Translations under genes and position numbers: made by a program
The notes under the pieces: model-generated
What the model was told of the DNA's origin: nothing
Databases searched by the model: none
The model's input: the letters and a program-made list of their open reading frames with translations, nothing else
In this document: positions 7,614-15,209 of the stretch, piece by piece
Layout of the letters: each line of letters opens with the position of its first letter
Position numbering within the stretch: position 1 is the first letter of the stretch
Origin: an uncultured Paracoccaceae bacterium
GTDB lineage: Bacteria > Pseudomonadota > Alphaproteobacteria > Rhodobacterales > Rhodobacteraceae
NCBI GenBank assembly: GCA_947492475.1
Contig: CANLNM010000014.1
Coordinates: 1 to 48,046, forward strand
Direction: 5' to 3'
DNA length: 48,046 nt

Positions 7614-8343
7614 GGCTGCAATTTCGGTTAAATCCGTAAACAAATATTATGGCACACATCATGCCCTAAAAGGGATCGATCTGGATGTGCCACAGGGGCA
7701 AACGCTGGTGATTTGCGGGCCTTCTGGGTCCGGAAAATCCACGTTGATCCGCACCATGAACGGGCTTGAAACCATCGCGTCGGGTCAGCTTAGGGTGTTG
7801 GGCATGGATATCGCCGATGACGCCAGAAATCTGGATGCCGTGCGCAAAAAGGTTGGCATGGTGTTTCAGAACTTCAACTTATTTCCGCATCTGACAATTC
7901 TGGAAAACTGCACCCTGCCGCAAATCCGGTCCGTGGGCCGTGACCGCGCGGCGGCAACGGTTGAGGCAATGGATCAGCTGAAAAAGATGCATGTCGACAT
8001 CCATGCGGACAAATATCCCGATCAATTGTCCGGTGGCCAAAAGCAACGTGTGGCCCTCGCGCGTGCGCTTTGTCTGAAACCAGAGGTGATGCTGTTTGAC
8101 GAACCCACATCGGCGCTGGACCCTGAAATGATTTCAGAGGTGTTGGACGTGATGCAGGATCTGGCCAAAGAAAACATGACCATCGTCTGTGTGACCCACG
8201 AAATGGGTTTTGCCCAAGCCGTGGCGGATTCTGTTTTGTTGATGGCGGACGGCGAAATCGTCGAACAGGGCACGCCGGATCAGATGTTTAACAGCCCCCA
8301 GCACGCGATCACCCGTCAGTTCATGGATGTGGTCAAGAAATGA
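7606..8343 (+). CDS. Amino-acid ABC transporter ATPase, copy 1 (AapP/GlnQ-like)
   Basis: 245-residue ATPase of the polar amino-acid class. Walker A is GPSGSGKST, the signature is LSGGQKQRVALARAL, Walker B with the D-loop is [12 protein letters not shown] and the switch His is in VTHEMGF. All are intact. I chose the ATG at 7606 rather than an in-frame TTG six bases upstream, because GAGGG lies eight bases before it. It overlaps both neighbours (eight bases with the permease, ATGA with the cyclodeaminase-like gene). A second complete ATPase follows after one gene; which one drives the permeases, or whether they alternate, cannot be told. Confidence 0.93.
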   Translation: MLEAAISVKSVNKYYGTHHALKGIDLDVPQGQTLVICGPSGSGKSTLIRTMNGLETIASGQLRVLGMDIADDARNLDAVRKKVGMVFQNFNLFPHLTILENCTLPQIRSVGRDRAAATVEAMDQLKKMHVDIHADKYPDQLSGGQKQRVALARALCLKPEVMLFDEPTSALDPEMISEVLDVMQDLAKENMTIVCVTHEMGFAQAVADSVLLMADGEIVEQGTPDQMFNSPQHAITRQFMDVVKK

Positions 8344-9278
8344 CCGCCCCTGACCAGCCCCGCTATATTTCGCGCGCGGATTTCGACAGGCCAATCGACT
8401 GGCTAAGCTTGACCGAAGCCTTAAAGGCTGGGCATCGCTTGCCAAAAGCGCGGGTCGAGGATGTGTTTTTGGGCGAACAAGGCAGCTCTTTGCTGAGCCG
8501 GTCCGCATGGATCGACGGGCTTGGATTTGGTGTCAAAAGCGTGACGGTTTTTGCACAAAACCCGGCGCAAGGTTTGCCATCCGTCCAAGGGGCCATGTTG
8601 CTATTTGACCCGGCCCATGGCGGTCTGCGCGCCGTGATTGATAGCGGTCTGGTCACGGATCTGAAAACCGCCGCTGACAGTGCGCTTGGGGCGCGTTATC
8701 TGGCGCGACCAGACAGCGAAACGATGTTGGTGATCGGGGCTGGCGCTGTGGCAGGCAATGTGATTTCGGCCTATGCGCAATTGTTCCCATCCCTGCGGCA
8801 CATTTCGATTTGGAACCGCACCCATGCCAAAGCCGAGGCGTTGGCCCAATCTGTGACCAGCGATCAGCTGCGCGTGACTGCGATCCAGGATCTGCCACAG
8901 GCGGCATCGCATTCTGACATCATCGTCACCGCGACCATGTCGATCACCCCAATTTTATTGGGCGATTGGGTGCAGCCGGGCACACATGTCGACCTGATCG
9001 GCGCATTCCGCGCGGAAATGCGCGAAGCAGATGATGCATTGCTGCAAAAGGGGCGCATCTTTGTGGATAGCCGCGACACCACCATCCACCATATCGGGGA
9101 ACTCAAAATCCCGATTGCCGCAGGGGTTATTTCCCGCGCCGATGTTCTGGCCGACTTTTACGACTTTGCTGATGGTTACGCCGGTCGAACCTCTGCGCAG
9201 GACATTACCATTTTTAAGAACGGCGGTGGGGCGCATCTGGATGTCATGACGGCCGACGCCATTCTGGACGCCATATAA
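8340..9278 (+). CDS. Ornithine cyclodeaminase / mu-crystallin family enzyme
   Basis: 312-residue NAD(P)-dependent enzyme. A Rossmann motif [10 protein letters not shown] begins at residue 131, the second-nucleotide-strand signature is [12 protein letters not shown], and [16 protein letters not shown] and FKNGGGAH are family motifs. K66 in GVKS is the usual substrate lysine. The carboxylate-binding arginine of the family motif RTAA is replaced by lysine ([12 protein letters not shown]109). The family includes ornithine and lysine cyclodeaminases, alanine dehydrogenases, ketimine (delta-1-pyrroline-2-carboxylate) reductases and iminosuccinate reductase; nothing here decides between them. Reduction of a cyclic imine made by the neighbouring enzymes is plausible. 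It starts inside the ATGA overlap with ATPase copy 1. Confidence 0.85.
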   Translation: MTAPDQPRYISRADFDRPIDWLSLTEALKAGHRLPKARVEDVFLGEQGSSLLSRSAWIDGLGFGVKSVTVFAQNPAQGLPSVQGAMLLFDPAHGGLRAVIDSGLVTDLKTAADSALGARYLARPDSETMLVIGAGAVAGNVISAYAQLFPSLRHISIWNRTHAKAEALAQSVTSDQLRVTAIQDLPQAASHSDIIVTATMSITPILLGDWVQPGTHVDLIGAFRAEMREADDALLQKGRIFVDSRDTTIHHIGELKIPIAAGVISRADVLADFYDFADGYAGRTSAQDITIFKNGGGAHLDVMTADAILDAI

Positions 9279-9289
9279 TGGGGGGAAAT

Positions 9290-10045
9290 ATGCCTGAACA
9301 TTCACAACAGGAACCAGCCGTAAAAATCGTAGGAATGCACAAATTCTATGGCACATTTCACGCGCTCAAGGACATCAACCTGAATGTCGCCAAAGGGGAA
9401 CGCTTGGTGATTTGCGGGCCGTCAGGTTCGGGCAAATCCACGTTGATCCGATGCATCAATGCGCTTGAAGACTTTCAAATTGGGTCCGTCAATGTTCTGG
9501 GGACAGAACTTGATGACGATCTGGACCATATCGAAGCGATCCGCCGCGAGGCTGGGATGGTGTTCCAACATTTCAATCTGTTCCCCCATATGACGATCCT
9601 TGAAAATTGCGTTCTAGCGCCGATGATCGTGCGCAGTATCCCGCGCCCACATGCAGAGAAAACCGCGCTTAAGCATTTGGATAAAGTACGAATTCTGGAC
9701 CAAGCGCAGAAATATCCGGGGGAATTGTCGGGGGGGCAGCAACAGCGCGTTGCCATCGCGCGCGCGCTATGCATGGACCCGGAAATCCTTTTGTTTGACG
9801 AACCCACATCCGCCCTTGACCCCGAAATGATCGCAGAGGTTCTGGACGTGATGGTCAGCCTCGCAAAAGAAGGGATCACCATGCTTTGTGTGACCCATGA
9901 AATGGGCTTTGCCCGAGAGGTCGCCGATCGCGTCATCTTTATGGCGGATGGGCAAATCCTAGAAGAAGCCAAACCAGATACGTTTTTTGACAGCCCCCAA
10001 CATGACCGCGCTAAGGCGTTTCTTGAGCAGGTCATTGGGCATTAA
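9290..10045 (+). CDS. Amino-acid ABC transporter ATPase, copy 2
   Basis: A second complete polar amino-acid ATPase, 251 residues from the chosen ATG. That start is preceded by GGGGGGAA at ideal spacing; an earlier in-frame ATG at 9278 overlaps the previous stop and would put the ribosome site inside the gene. Walker [10 protein letters not shown], signature [15 protein letters not shown] and Walker [13 protein letters not shown] are intact. It is closely related to copy 1 along its length ([13 protein letters not shown] against YYGTHHALKGIDL) but clearly diverged, so the duplication is not recent. No additional permease genes are nearby. Confidence 0.92.
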   Translation: MPEHSQQEPAVKIVGMHKFYGTFHALKDINLNVAKGERLVICGPSGSGKSTLIRCINALEDFQIGSVNVLGTELDDDLDHIEAIRREAGMVFQHFNLFPHMTILENCVLAPMIVRSIPRPHAEKTALKHLDKVRILDQAQKYPGELSGGQQQRVAIARALCMDPEILLFDEPTSALDPEMIAEVLDVMVSLAKEGITMLCVTHEMGFAREVADRVIFMADGQILEEAKPDTFFDSPQHDRAKAFLEQVIGH

Positions 10046-10062
10046 TCAATCCAGAGAGAGCC

Positions 10063-11016
10063 ATGATAACTGATCAAGCCCCGAGCCATTCAACCCATGA
10101 CGCCGAACGTGACACGCGAAATGACACCATAAAAATCTATGTGAACGGGCAAATTGTGCCCAAGGCCGACGCCGTTGTTTCTGTGTATGATAGCGGCTTT
10201 ATGCTGGGTGATGGCATGTGGGAAGGCATGCGACTTTATGATGGGCAATGGGCGTTTTTTGATGAACACATGGACCGGCTGTTTAATTCGCTGAAATCAG
10301 TGTCGATCCAGCTGGATATGACCCCCGACGACATTAAGGATGTGCTCAATCGCACCGCGGCGGCCAATGAAATGACGTCGGACGCACATTGCCGCCTGAT
10401 GATCACCCGTGGCCGTAAATCCAAACCGTTTCAGCATCCGGGGCTTAGTAAGTTCGGCCCTACCGTTGTGGCAATCATCGAACATTCAAAACCCGCAGAA
10501 ACGCTGCTAAAGAGCGGCATTCGTTTGGCAACCGTCTCACAGGTGCGCGGTCTGCCCATGAGTCAGGACGCCAAATACAACAGCCATTCCAAGCTAAACT
10601 GCGTCATCGGCAGTTTGCAGGCCGAACAGGCCGGCGCGGACGAAGCTCTGATGCTGGATCCGCATGGGTTCGTAAACACGACAAATGCCTGCAATTTCTT
10701 TATCGTGCGCCGTGGCGAGGTTTGGACCTCTACCGGGGATTATTGCATGAACGGTGTGACCCGCCAAAAAGTCATCGATTTGTGCCACGCAAACGGTATC
10801 CCACTCAAAGAAAAGAATTATTCTTTGTACGAAGCCTATGGCGCGGACGAAGCGTTTTTGACCGGAACGTTCGGCGCGCAGACACCTGTCGCAGAAATTG
10901 ACGGCAAACCAATTGGCACCAAAGTTGGCGCCGGGCCGATAACATTGAAAATTCGCGACCTATACAAAGAATTGGTCGCAGCAAATGTTGCATCTCAAAA
11001 GACTGCTCAAGCATGA
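10063..11016 (+). CDS. Atypical class IV (branched-chain/D-amino-acid type) aminotransferase
   Basis: 317-residue PLP fold-type IV protein. VYVDGGF-like VSVYDSGFMLGDGMWEGMR (residues 39-57) is the entry motif, and GADEALMLDP and YGADEAFLTGT are family blocks. The catalytic lysine should lie in KYNSHSKLN (K171 or K177; spacing differs from the usual KxxN pattern, so I cannot assign it). The glutamate that normally holds the PLP ring nitrogen (GxVxE then NxF) is missing: the segment reads GFVNTTNACNFF with Thr at that place. It looks like a distinct subfamily of unknown substrate. It ends the locus, 17 bases after ATPase copy 2, so it probably transaminates the imported amino acid or its product. 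Confidence 0.82.
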   Translation: MITDQAPSHSTHDAERDTRNDTIKIYVNGQIVPKADAVVSVYDSGFMLGDGMWEGMRLYDGQWAFFDEHMDRLFNSLKSVSIQLDMTPDDIKDVLNRTAAANEMTSDAHCRLMITRGRKSKPFQHPGLSKFGPTVVAIIEHSKPAETLLKSGIRLATVSQVRGLPMSQDAKYNSHSKLNCVIGSLQAEQAGADEALMLDPHGFVNTTNACNFFIVRRGEVWTSTGDYCMNGVTRQKVIDLCHANGIPLKEKNYSLYEAYGADEAFLTGTFGAQTPVAEIDGKPIGTKVGAGPITLKIRDLYKELVAANVASQKTAQA

Positions 11017-11149
11017 TCTGAGCGGGAATGGTGGTAGGCGATAGGGCAATGCAAAATAGACAGGATGTTGTTGCGCGGGCGGATTGAAACGGGTTCGTGC
11101 CGCGCTAAACGCACTGTCATCTTTCCTCGCTCCTTTAAGCAGAATTGAT

Positions 11150-11536
11150 CTGGTTACGCTGACACATAGCAAAGCACAGTCACGCCTAGGTCTAGGCAGC
11201 TATGGTCGGCCAAAAATGACTGTTGAGTTGAACGAGACCGGCCTGAATGTTGGCCATCTCTGTGTTGGTGGTCTGATACTACAGAACGACATATCCGCGG
11301 TTAGCACCCACAAACACAATGTAACCACTGCACCCGATCACAAGTTCAACACAGTTTCCAACCAACTGGATCGTGACTGCAGCACTGATCAACAAAACCA
11401 GAATCTGGCAGGAGACATCAATCATGTCTGGTCGCCCGAAGATTGGATATACTTGGCTGTGATCCTGAACCTAACTCTGACAGCGCAGGACGCAACGGGT
11501 TGCCGACCAAACATTTGCGCTGTCTCGGCACAATGA
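11150..11536 (+). pseudogene. Relic of an IS3-family transposase (OrfB)
   Basis: One frame still reads as the middle of an IS3-type OrfB. SRLGLGSYGRPKMTVELNE, then GLNVGHLCVGGLILQNDIS, THKHNVTT, NQLDRDCSTDQQNQNLAGDI and WIYLAVILNL correspond to the usual YGRPRM, RRVGRLMRE, THKHKVTT, LDRDFTADQPNQKWAGDI and WLYLAVILDL. The first catalytic Asp of the DDE triad survives (AGDI). After ILNL the similarity stops and the frame runs out, so the second Asp and Glu are gone. No start, OrfA or inverted ends are visible. It is an old, dead fragment and the only insertion-sequence trace recognised in the window. Confidence 0.8.
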
Positions 11537-11719
11537 CCACTAGCAAAACACTCATCGCTGAGACCATGTACAGACCGTTTTGTTCGATCACATAACCGCC
11601 CTTAATCTGTCGGGCCTTGTTTTTTCTCTGCCTAAAAAAGAGACGGTGCAAACAAAAATTGAACTTCCCAGTGGCGATATGTACATTAAATGTGAATAAA
11701 ACGCTGAGGAATTACAGGT
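11537..11719. promoter_or_regulatory. Intergenic region before the winged-helix regulator
   Basis: No gene seen. An 11-base palindrome ACATTAAATGT at 11683-11693 lies 26 bases before the regulator start codon and is AT-rich, so it may be an operator or part of the promoter. The remainder is probably residue of the transposase relic. Confidence 0.35.
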
Positions 11720-12241
11720 ATGAGCGATCAAAACTTCCCCCAAAGACGAATCGTGTCTTCCCGTCATTTGGCAGATGGGGAAAACTGGGAAGCGTCTGAA
11801 ATCGAATATGGCATGATCATTGCCTATAATGCGTTTTCGCGTTGGATGACCCGTTGCATGTCGGCCGCAGGCAATACGGATCTGACACCGTTGGAAATTC
11901 TGGTGCTGCATAACACCAATCACCGCGGGCGCGACAAACGGCTGACCGACATTTGTTTTCTCCTCAACATTGAGGATACGCACACCGTGAATTATGCCCT
12001 GCGCAAATTGCTAAAGATGGAACTGCTAGTTTCACAAAAACGGGGCAAAGAAGTCTTTTACAGCACCTCACCCAGCGGCGAAACATTATGCGAAGCTTAC
12101 CGCGAAATGCGGGATCGCTGTTTCATTGATGGGCTGTCCCGGTTGGGTATGAATGGCGACGAAATGCGCGAAATCGCAGCAAGCCTGCGCGCCCTGTCCG
12201 GCCAATATGATCAGGCCAGCAGGGCGGCAGCGTCGCTTTAG
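11720..12241 (+). CDS. MarR-like winged-helix regulator
   Basis: 173-residue protein with a single winged helix-turn-helix. The sequence around residues 54-110 (LTPLEILVLHNTNH, LTDICFLLNIEDTHTVNYAL, LLVSQKRGKEVFYSTSPSGE) follows the MarR order of helices and wing, flanked by long helices for dimer formation. It lies tail-to-tail with the TRAP large permease gene, their stop codons overlapping by four bases, and is the nearest candidate regulator for the TRAP/oxoprolinase genes. The ligand is unknown. An AT-rich palindrome is present upstream. Confidence 0.8.
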   Translation: MSDQNFPQRRIVSSRHLADGENWEASEIEYGMIIAYNAFSRWMTRCMSAAGNTDLTPLEILVLHNTNHRGRDKRLTDICFLLNIEDTHTVNYALRKLLKMELLVSQKRGKEVFYSTSPSGETLCEAYREMRDRCFIDGLSRLGMNGDEMREIAASLRALSGQYDQASRAAASL

Positions 12242-13542
12242 CTCGACATAAATGTCGGCAAAAAGGTGACGATCTGCGGGAAGAGGCAGATCAGAAAAAC
12301 ACCGAGCAAAAGCAGCAAAAAGAACGGAAATGCGGCTTTTGCGATGCGTAAGATGTCGATGCCCGTCAGGCCTTGGATCACGAATAGGTTGAACCCAACG
12401 GGTGGGGTGATCTGGCTCATCTCAACCACAATCACGAGGTAAATCCCGAACCAAATTGGATCAATTCCGACGGCTTGTACCATGGGCATGATGATCGATG
12501 TTGTTAGGACGATGACGGAAATTCCATCCAGAAAACAGCCCAGAATGATAAAGAAAATCGTCAAAGCCACAAGCAGCGCGGACACGGAAAGGTTCATGTC
12601 AGCGATCCATGCCGCTAGATTACGCGGCAGACCGGTGAACCCCATCGAAACGGATAAAAACGCCGCGCCAAGCAGGATCAGGGCGATCATACAGGATGTC
12701 CGCGTTGCCGACATAACGGCGTCGCCAAACAGTTTCCAACTAAACGCGCCCGACGTCCAGGCAAGGATCGTCGCCAACACAACGCCCAGCGCAGCCGCAT
12801 CCGTTGGCGATGCCAACCCGCCGTAAATGGACCCAATGACACCTCCAATAAGAAGCGCATCAGGGATCAGGCGCCGCGAGGCTTTGAATTTTTCGCGCAG
12901 CGTAAATGTTTCGTCGATCGTGGGGATCAGGCCGGGATTCATCCACGCACGCACCGCAACATAGCTGGCAAACAGCGTCATCAGCATGATCCCCGGCAGG
13001 ATCGCCGCAATAAACAACCGGGCGATGGATTGCTCTGTTGCCACGCCGTAAACGATCAGGATGATTGATGGCGGGATTAACAATCCCAGCGTCGCTGACC
13101 CGGCCAACGTGCCCAAAATCAAGCTTTCAGGATAGCCGCGCTTTGTCAGCTCTGGCACAGACATCCGGCCAATCGTCGCCGCTGTTGCCGCCGAAGACCC
13201 CGAAACCGCCGCGAAAATGGCGCAGCCAAACACATTCACATGCAACAACCGCCCCGGCGCGCGACTTAGCCACGGGACAAGCCCCGTGAACATGTCATCG
13301 CTCATACGCGATCGCAGCAATATTTCCCCCATCAGGATAAACAATGGCAACGCGGTCAGCGCCCAGCTATGGGAATGGCCCCAAAAAGTGGATGCCAACA
13401 CCAAACCCGACGGCGCATTTGAGAAAAACACCAGCCCCGTCAGGCCGACAAGCGACAGTGATATGGCCACCCAGACGCCACTGGCCAGCAATGCAATCAG
13501 AAGCCCAAGCAGAACCGCGCCGATTATTGGATCAGACATCAT
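12238..13542 (-). CDS. TRAP transporter large permease (DctM type)
   Basis: 434-residue integral membrane protein with about twelve hydrophobic segments, the normal DctM length. Family segments include GSSAATAATIGRMSVPELTK, LAGSATLGLLIPPSIILIVY and the C-terminal ITPPVGFNLFVIQGLTG. It carries the sodium-driven substrate channel and the scaffold for the small permease. Start ATG overlaps the stop of the small permease gene (TAATG), so the two are coupled. It converges on the MarR-like regulator gene with a four-base overlap of stops. Confidence 0.93.
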   Translation of the reverse strand: MMSDPIIGAVLLGLLIALLASGVWVAISLSLVGLTGLVFFSNAPSGLVLASTFWGHSHSWALTALPLFILMGEILLRSRMSDDMFTGLVPWLSRAPGRLLHVNVFGCAIFAAVSGSSAATAATIGRMSVPELTKRGYPESLILGTLAGSATLGLLIPPSIILIVYGVATEQSIARLFIAAILPGIMLMTLFASYVAVRAWMNPGLIPTIDETFTLREKFKASRRLIPDALLIGGVIGSIYGGLASPTDAAALGVVLATILAWTSGAFSWKLFGDAVMSATRTSCMIALILLGAAFLSVSMGFTGLPRNLAAWIADMNLSVSALLVALTIFFIILGCFLDGISVIVLTTSIIMPMVQAVGIDPIWFGIYLVIVVEMSQITPPVGFNLFVIQGLTGIDILRIAKAAFPFFLLLLLGVFLICLFPQIVTFLPTFMSS

Positions 13543-14066
13543 TATACCTCGCCCGGTGTCGACAAAATGGGCGCGCGTGCGGCCAGCAGTTCAACCAATG
13601 TATGGAGTATGGCAATCAGCAAAAGTGCGATACCAAACGCAGCCACGCTCTGAGGTAGCCAAAGCGGTACGGGTATGATGCCATTCGAAACATCCCCATA
13701 GTGAATGCTCTCTGCGACCAGTGACGCCATGAAAAAAGCCGCGTAACCAATGATGGCAGTTGTGATGAGCAACACAAACAATTCTGCAACAAACTGGGCC
13801 CGTTGGGACAGTCGTGACACCACCAGATTGACCCGGATGTGGCCGCCAGCACGCAGCGTATGCGCCATCGCAAGGAACGTAGCACCCGCGAGCATAAAGC
13901 CAGAGAAGTCAGCATAAGAGGGGATCGTCGAAGGAAGAACGCCGGGGGCGAAGCGGCCAAAGGCGTTCAGGCAGATTTGTGCAGAGATCAGCAAGCAAAT
14001 ACACAAGATCAACCCACCCGCGATCATGCCACAAATGTCGTATAATTTTTGAAGTAAGCGAGACAT
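13542..14066 (-). CDS. TRAP transporter small permease (DctQ type)
   Basis: 174-residue protein with four membrane segments (about 12-34, 49-68, 90-112, 132-152), as expected for DctQ. The motif LAMAHTLRAGGHIRVNLV is the conserved cytoplasmic and second-helix block of the family. It pairs with the downstream DctM. A strong terminator-like hairpin separates it from the upstream binding-protein gene. Confidence 0.9.
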   Translation of the reverse strand: MSRLLQKLYDICGMIAGGLILCICLLISAQICLNAFGRFAPGVLPSTIPSYADFSGFMLAGATFLAMAHTLRAGGHIRVNLVVSRLSQRAQFVAELFVLLITTAIIGYAAFFMASLVAESIHYGDVSNGIIPVPLWLPQSVAAFGIALLLIAILHTLVELLAARAPILSTPGEV

Positions 14067-14087
14067 CGCACCGGCGTCCTTTTGGTC

Positions 14088-14125
14088 AAAAAACTGGCCG
14101 CTACCATAAACGATAGCGGCCAGTT
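14088..14125 (-). terminator. Intrinsic terminator between DctP and DctQ genes
   Basis: AACTGGCCGCTA and TAGCGGCCAGTT form a perfect 12-base-pair stem with a ten-base loop, followed on the minus strand by TTTT. It lies within the TRAP operon, 10 bases after the binding-protein stop, and should favour the binding protein over the permeases, as in the ABC operon at 5.4 kb. Confidence 0.8.
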
Positions 14126-14135
14126 CAGGGAGGAT

Positions 14136-15095
14136 TTAGTTTTGGTATGCGTTCAAAACGGTCCGGGCGCCATCTGATGCCGCAGCGTCCCAAGTGCCCA
14201 ACATTGTTTCACCGATGCCTTGCAGGCCTTCGATCAGACCCGCGCTGGGTTCGTAAACAATGATGCCATTTTCAGCGAGCGCGGCTGTCATGCTCTCAGC
14301 TTCGGCGGCGGACATGTCCCAACCGCGGGTTTCAGCGGCCTCTGCGGCGGCCAAAACGGCGGCTTGGGTGTCGGCATCCAGACCGTCAAACATACGTTTG
14401 TTGACGACCACGATGTTTTTGGGAACCCAGGCATTGATCGGCGTATAATGCGTCACAAAATCCCATGCAGTTGAATTCACCCCGGTTGACGGGGATGTAA
14501 TCATCGCTTCGACCTGACCCGTGGCAAAGGCCTGTGGGATGTTTGAGGCTTCGATCTGCACGGGCGCGGCCCCTGCAAGGGTTGCGAATTCTTCCAATGC
14601 GGCGTTATAGGCCCGGAAACGCAGGCCGTTCAGATCGTCCACCGTTGCGATTTCACCATTCGTATAAAGCCCCTGTGCCGGCCATGGCACGGAAAACAGC
14701 GGCATCAGACCTTGTTCAGCCAACAGGTCAGTGATGACAGGTTTTTGTGCGGCCCACAGACGTGCAGCATCGTCATAGCTGGTGGCGACAAACGGTTGGC
14801 TGTCCACACCAAAGGCGAGATCTTCGTTTGACAAACGGGACAGGAAAAATTCGCCTAGCGGAACCGAACGGTTGCGAATGGCGCCTTTGATTTCCGCATG
14901 TGGGAACAGCGATCCAGCAGAATGAAGCGTAATATCCAGACCCCCATCCGTGGCTGCGCGGACATCATCGGCGAATTGCGCAATGTTCTGAGTGTGGAAC
15001 GTGCTGTCACCATAGGGTGTTGGCATGTCCCAGTTTTGCGCCGTGGCGAGCTGTGCACACAAAAGAGCAGCGGCACCAAAGATGAAGTGTTTCAT
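14136..15095 (-). CDS. TRAP transporter substrate-binding protein (DctP type)
   Basis: 319 residues from the ATG preceded by GGAGAAA. A longer open frame extends upstream, but only this start exposes the signal peptide (MKHFIFGAAALLCAQLATAQ, cleavage near residue 20). The mature protein shows DctP features: ADDVRAATDGGLDITLHSAG, GEFFLSRLSNED, and the LNGLRFRAYN segment with the substrate-clamping arginine. The following GQVEAMITSPSTGVNSTAWD region is the usual hinge. Many DctP ligands are organic acids or zwitterions; the divergent oxoprolinase-type gene suggests a cyclic amide such as pyroglutamate or a hydantoin, which is an inference. Confidence 0.92.
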   Translation of the reverse strand: MKHFIFGAAALLCAQLATAQNWDMPTPYGDSTFHTQNIAQFADDVRAATDGGLDITLHSAGSLFPHAEIKGAIRNRSVPLGEFFLSRLSNEDLAFGVDSQPFVATSYDDAARLWAAQKPVITDLLAEQGLMPLFSVPWPAQGLYTNGEIATVDDLNGLRFRAYNAALEEFATLAGAAPVQIEASNIPQAFATGQVEAMITSPSTGVNSTAWDFVTHYTPINAWVPKNIVVVNKRMFDGLDADTQAAVLAAAEAAETRGWDMSAAEAESMTAALAENGIIVYEPSAGLIEGLQGIGETMLGTWDAAASDGARTVLNAYQN

Positions 15096-15150
15096 GAGGT
15101 TTCTCCCTATCAAATTCAATGTGGACTGATTTAACTCGAATCCATTACGT

Positions 15151-15163
15151 TGACAATTTGTCA
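15151..15163. promoter_or_regulatory. TGACAATTTGTCA palindrome in the dctP/oxoprolinase divergent promoter
   Basis: A perfect 13-base palindrome roughly midway between two divergent start codons. Its position suits an operator controlling the TRAP operon and the oxoprolinase gene together. The regulator could be the MarR-like protein at 11.7 kb or the GntR protein at 2.4 kb; neither is shown. Confidence 0.5.
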
Positions 15164-15209
15164 GCGTTATATCCATAAAGCAACAACAAATTGATTCTAG
15201 GAGGCGGAT

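Noticed and set aside
8340-9278. Assignment of the cyclodeaminase-like gene to the beta-hydroxyaspartate cycle (iminosuccinate reductase) or to ectoine degradation
   Set aside because: Both pathways have family members of this type, but the accompanying aldolase, dehydratase, ectoine hydrolase and deacetylase genes are absent.
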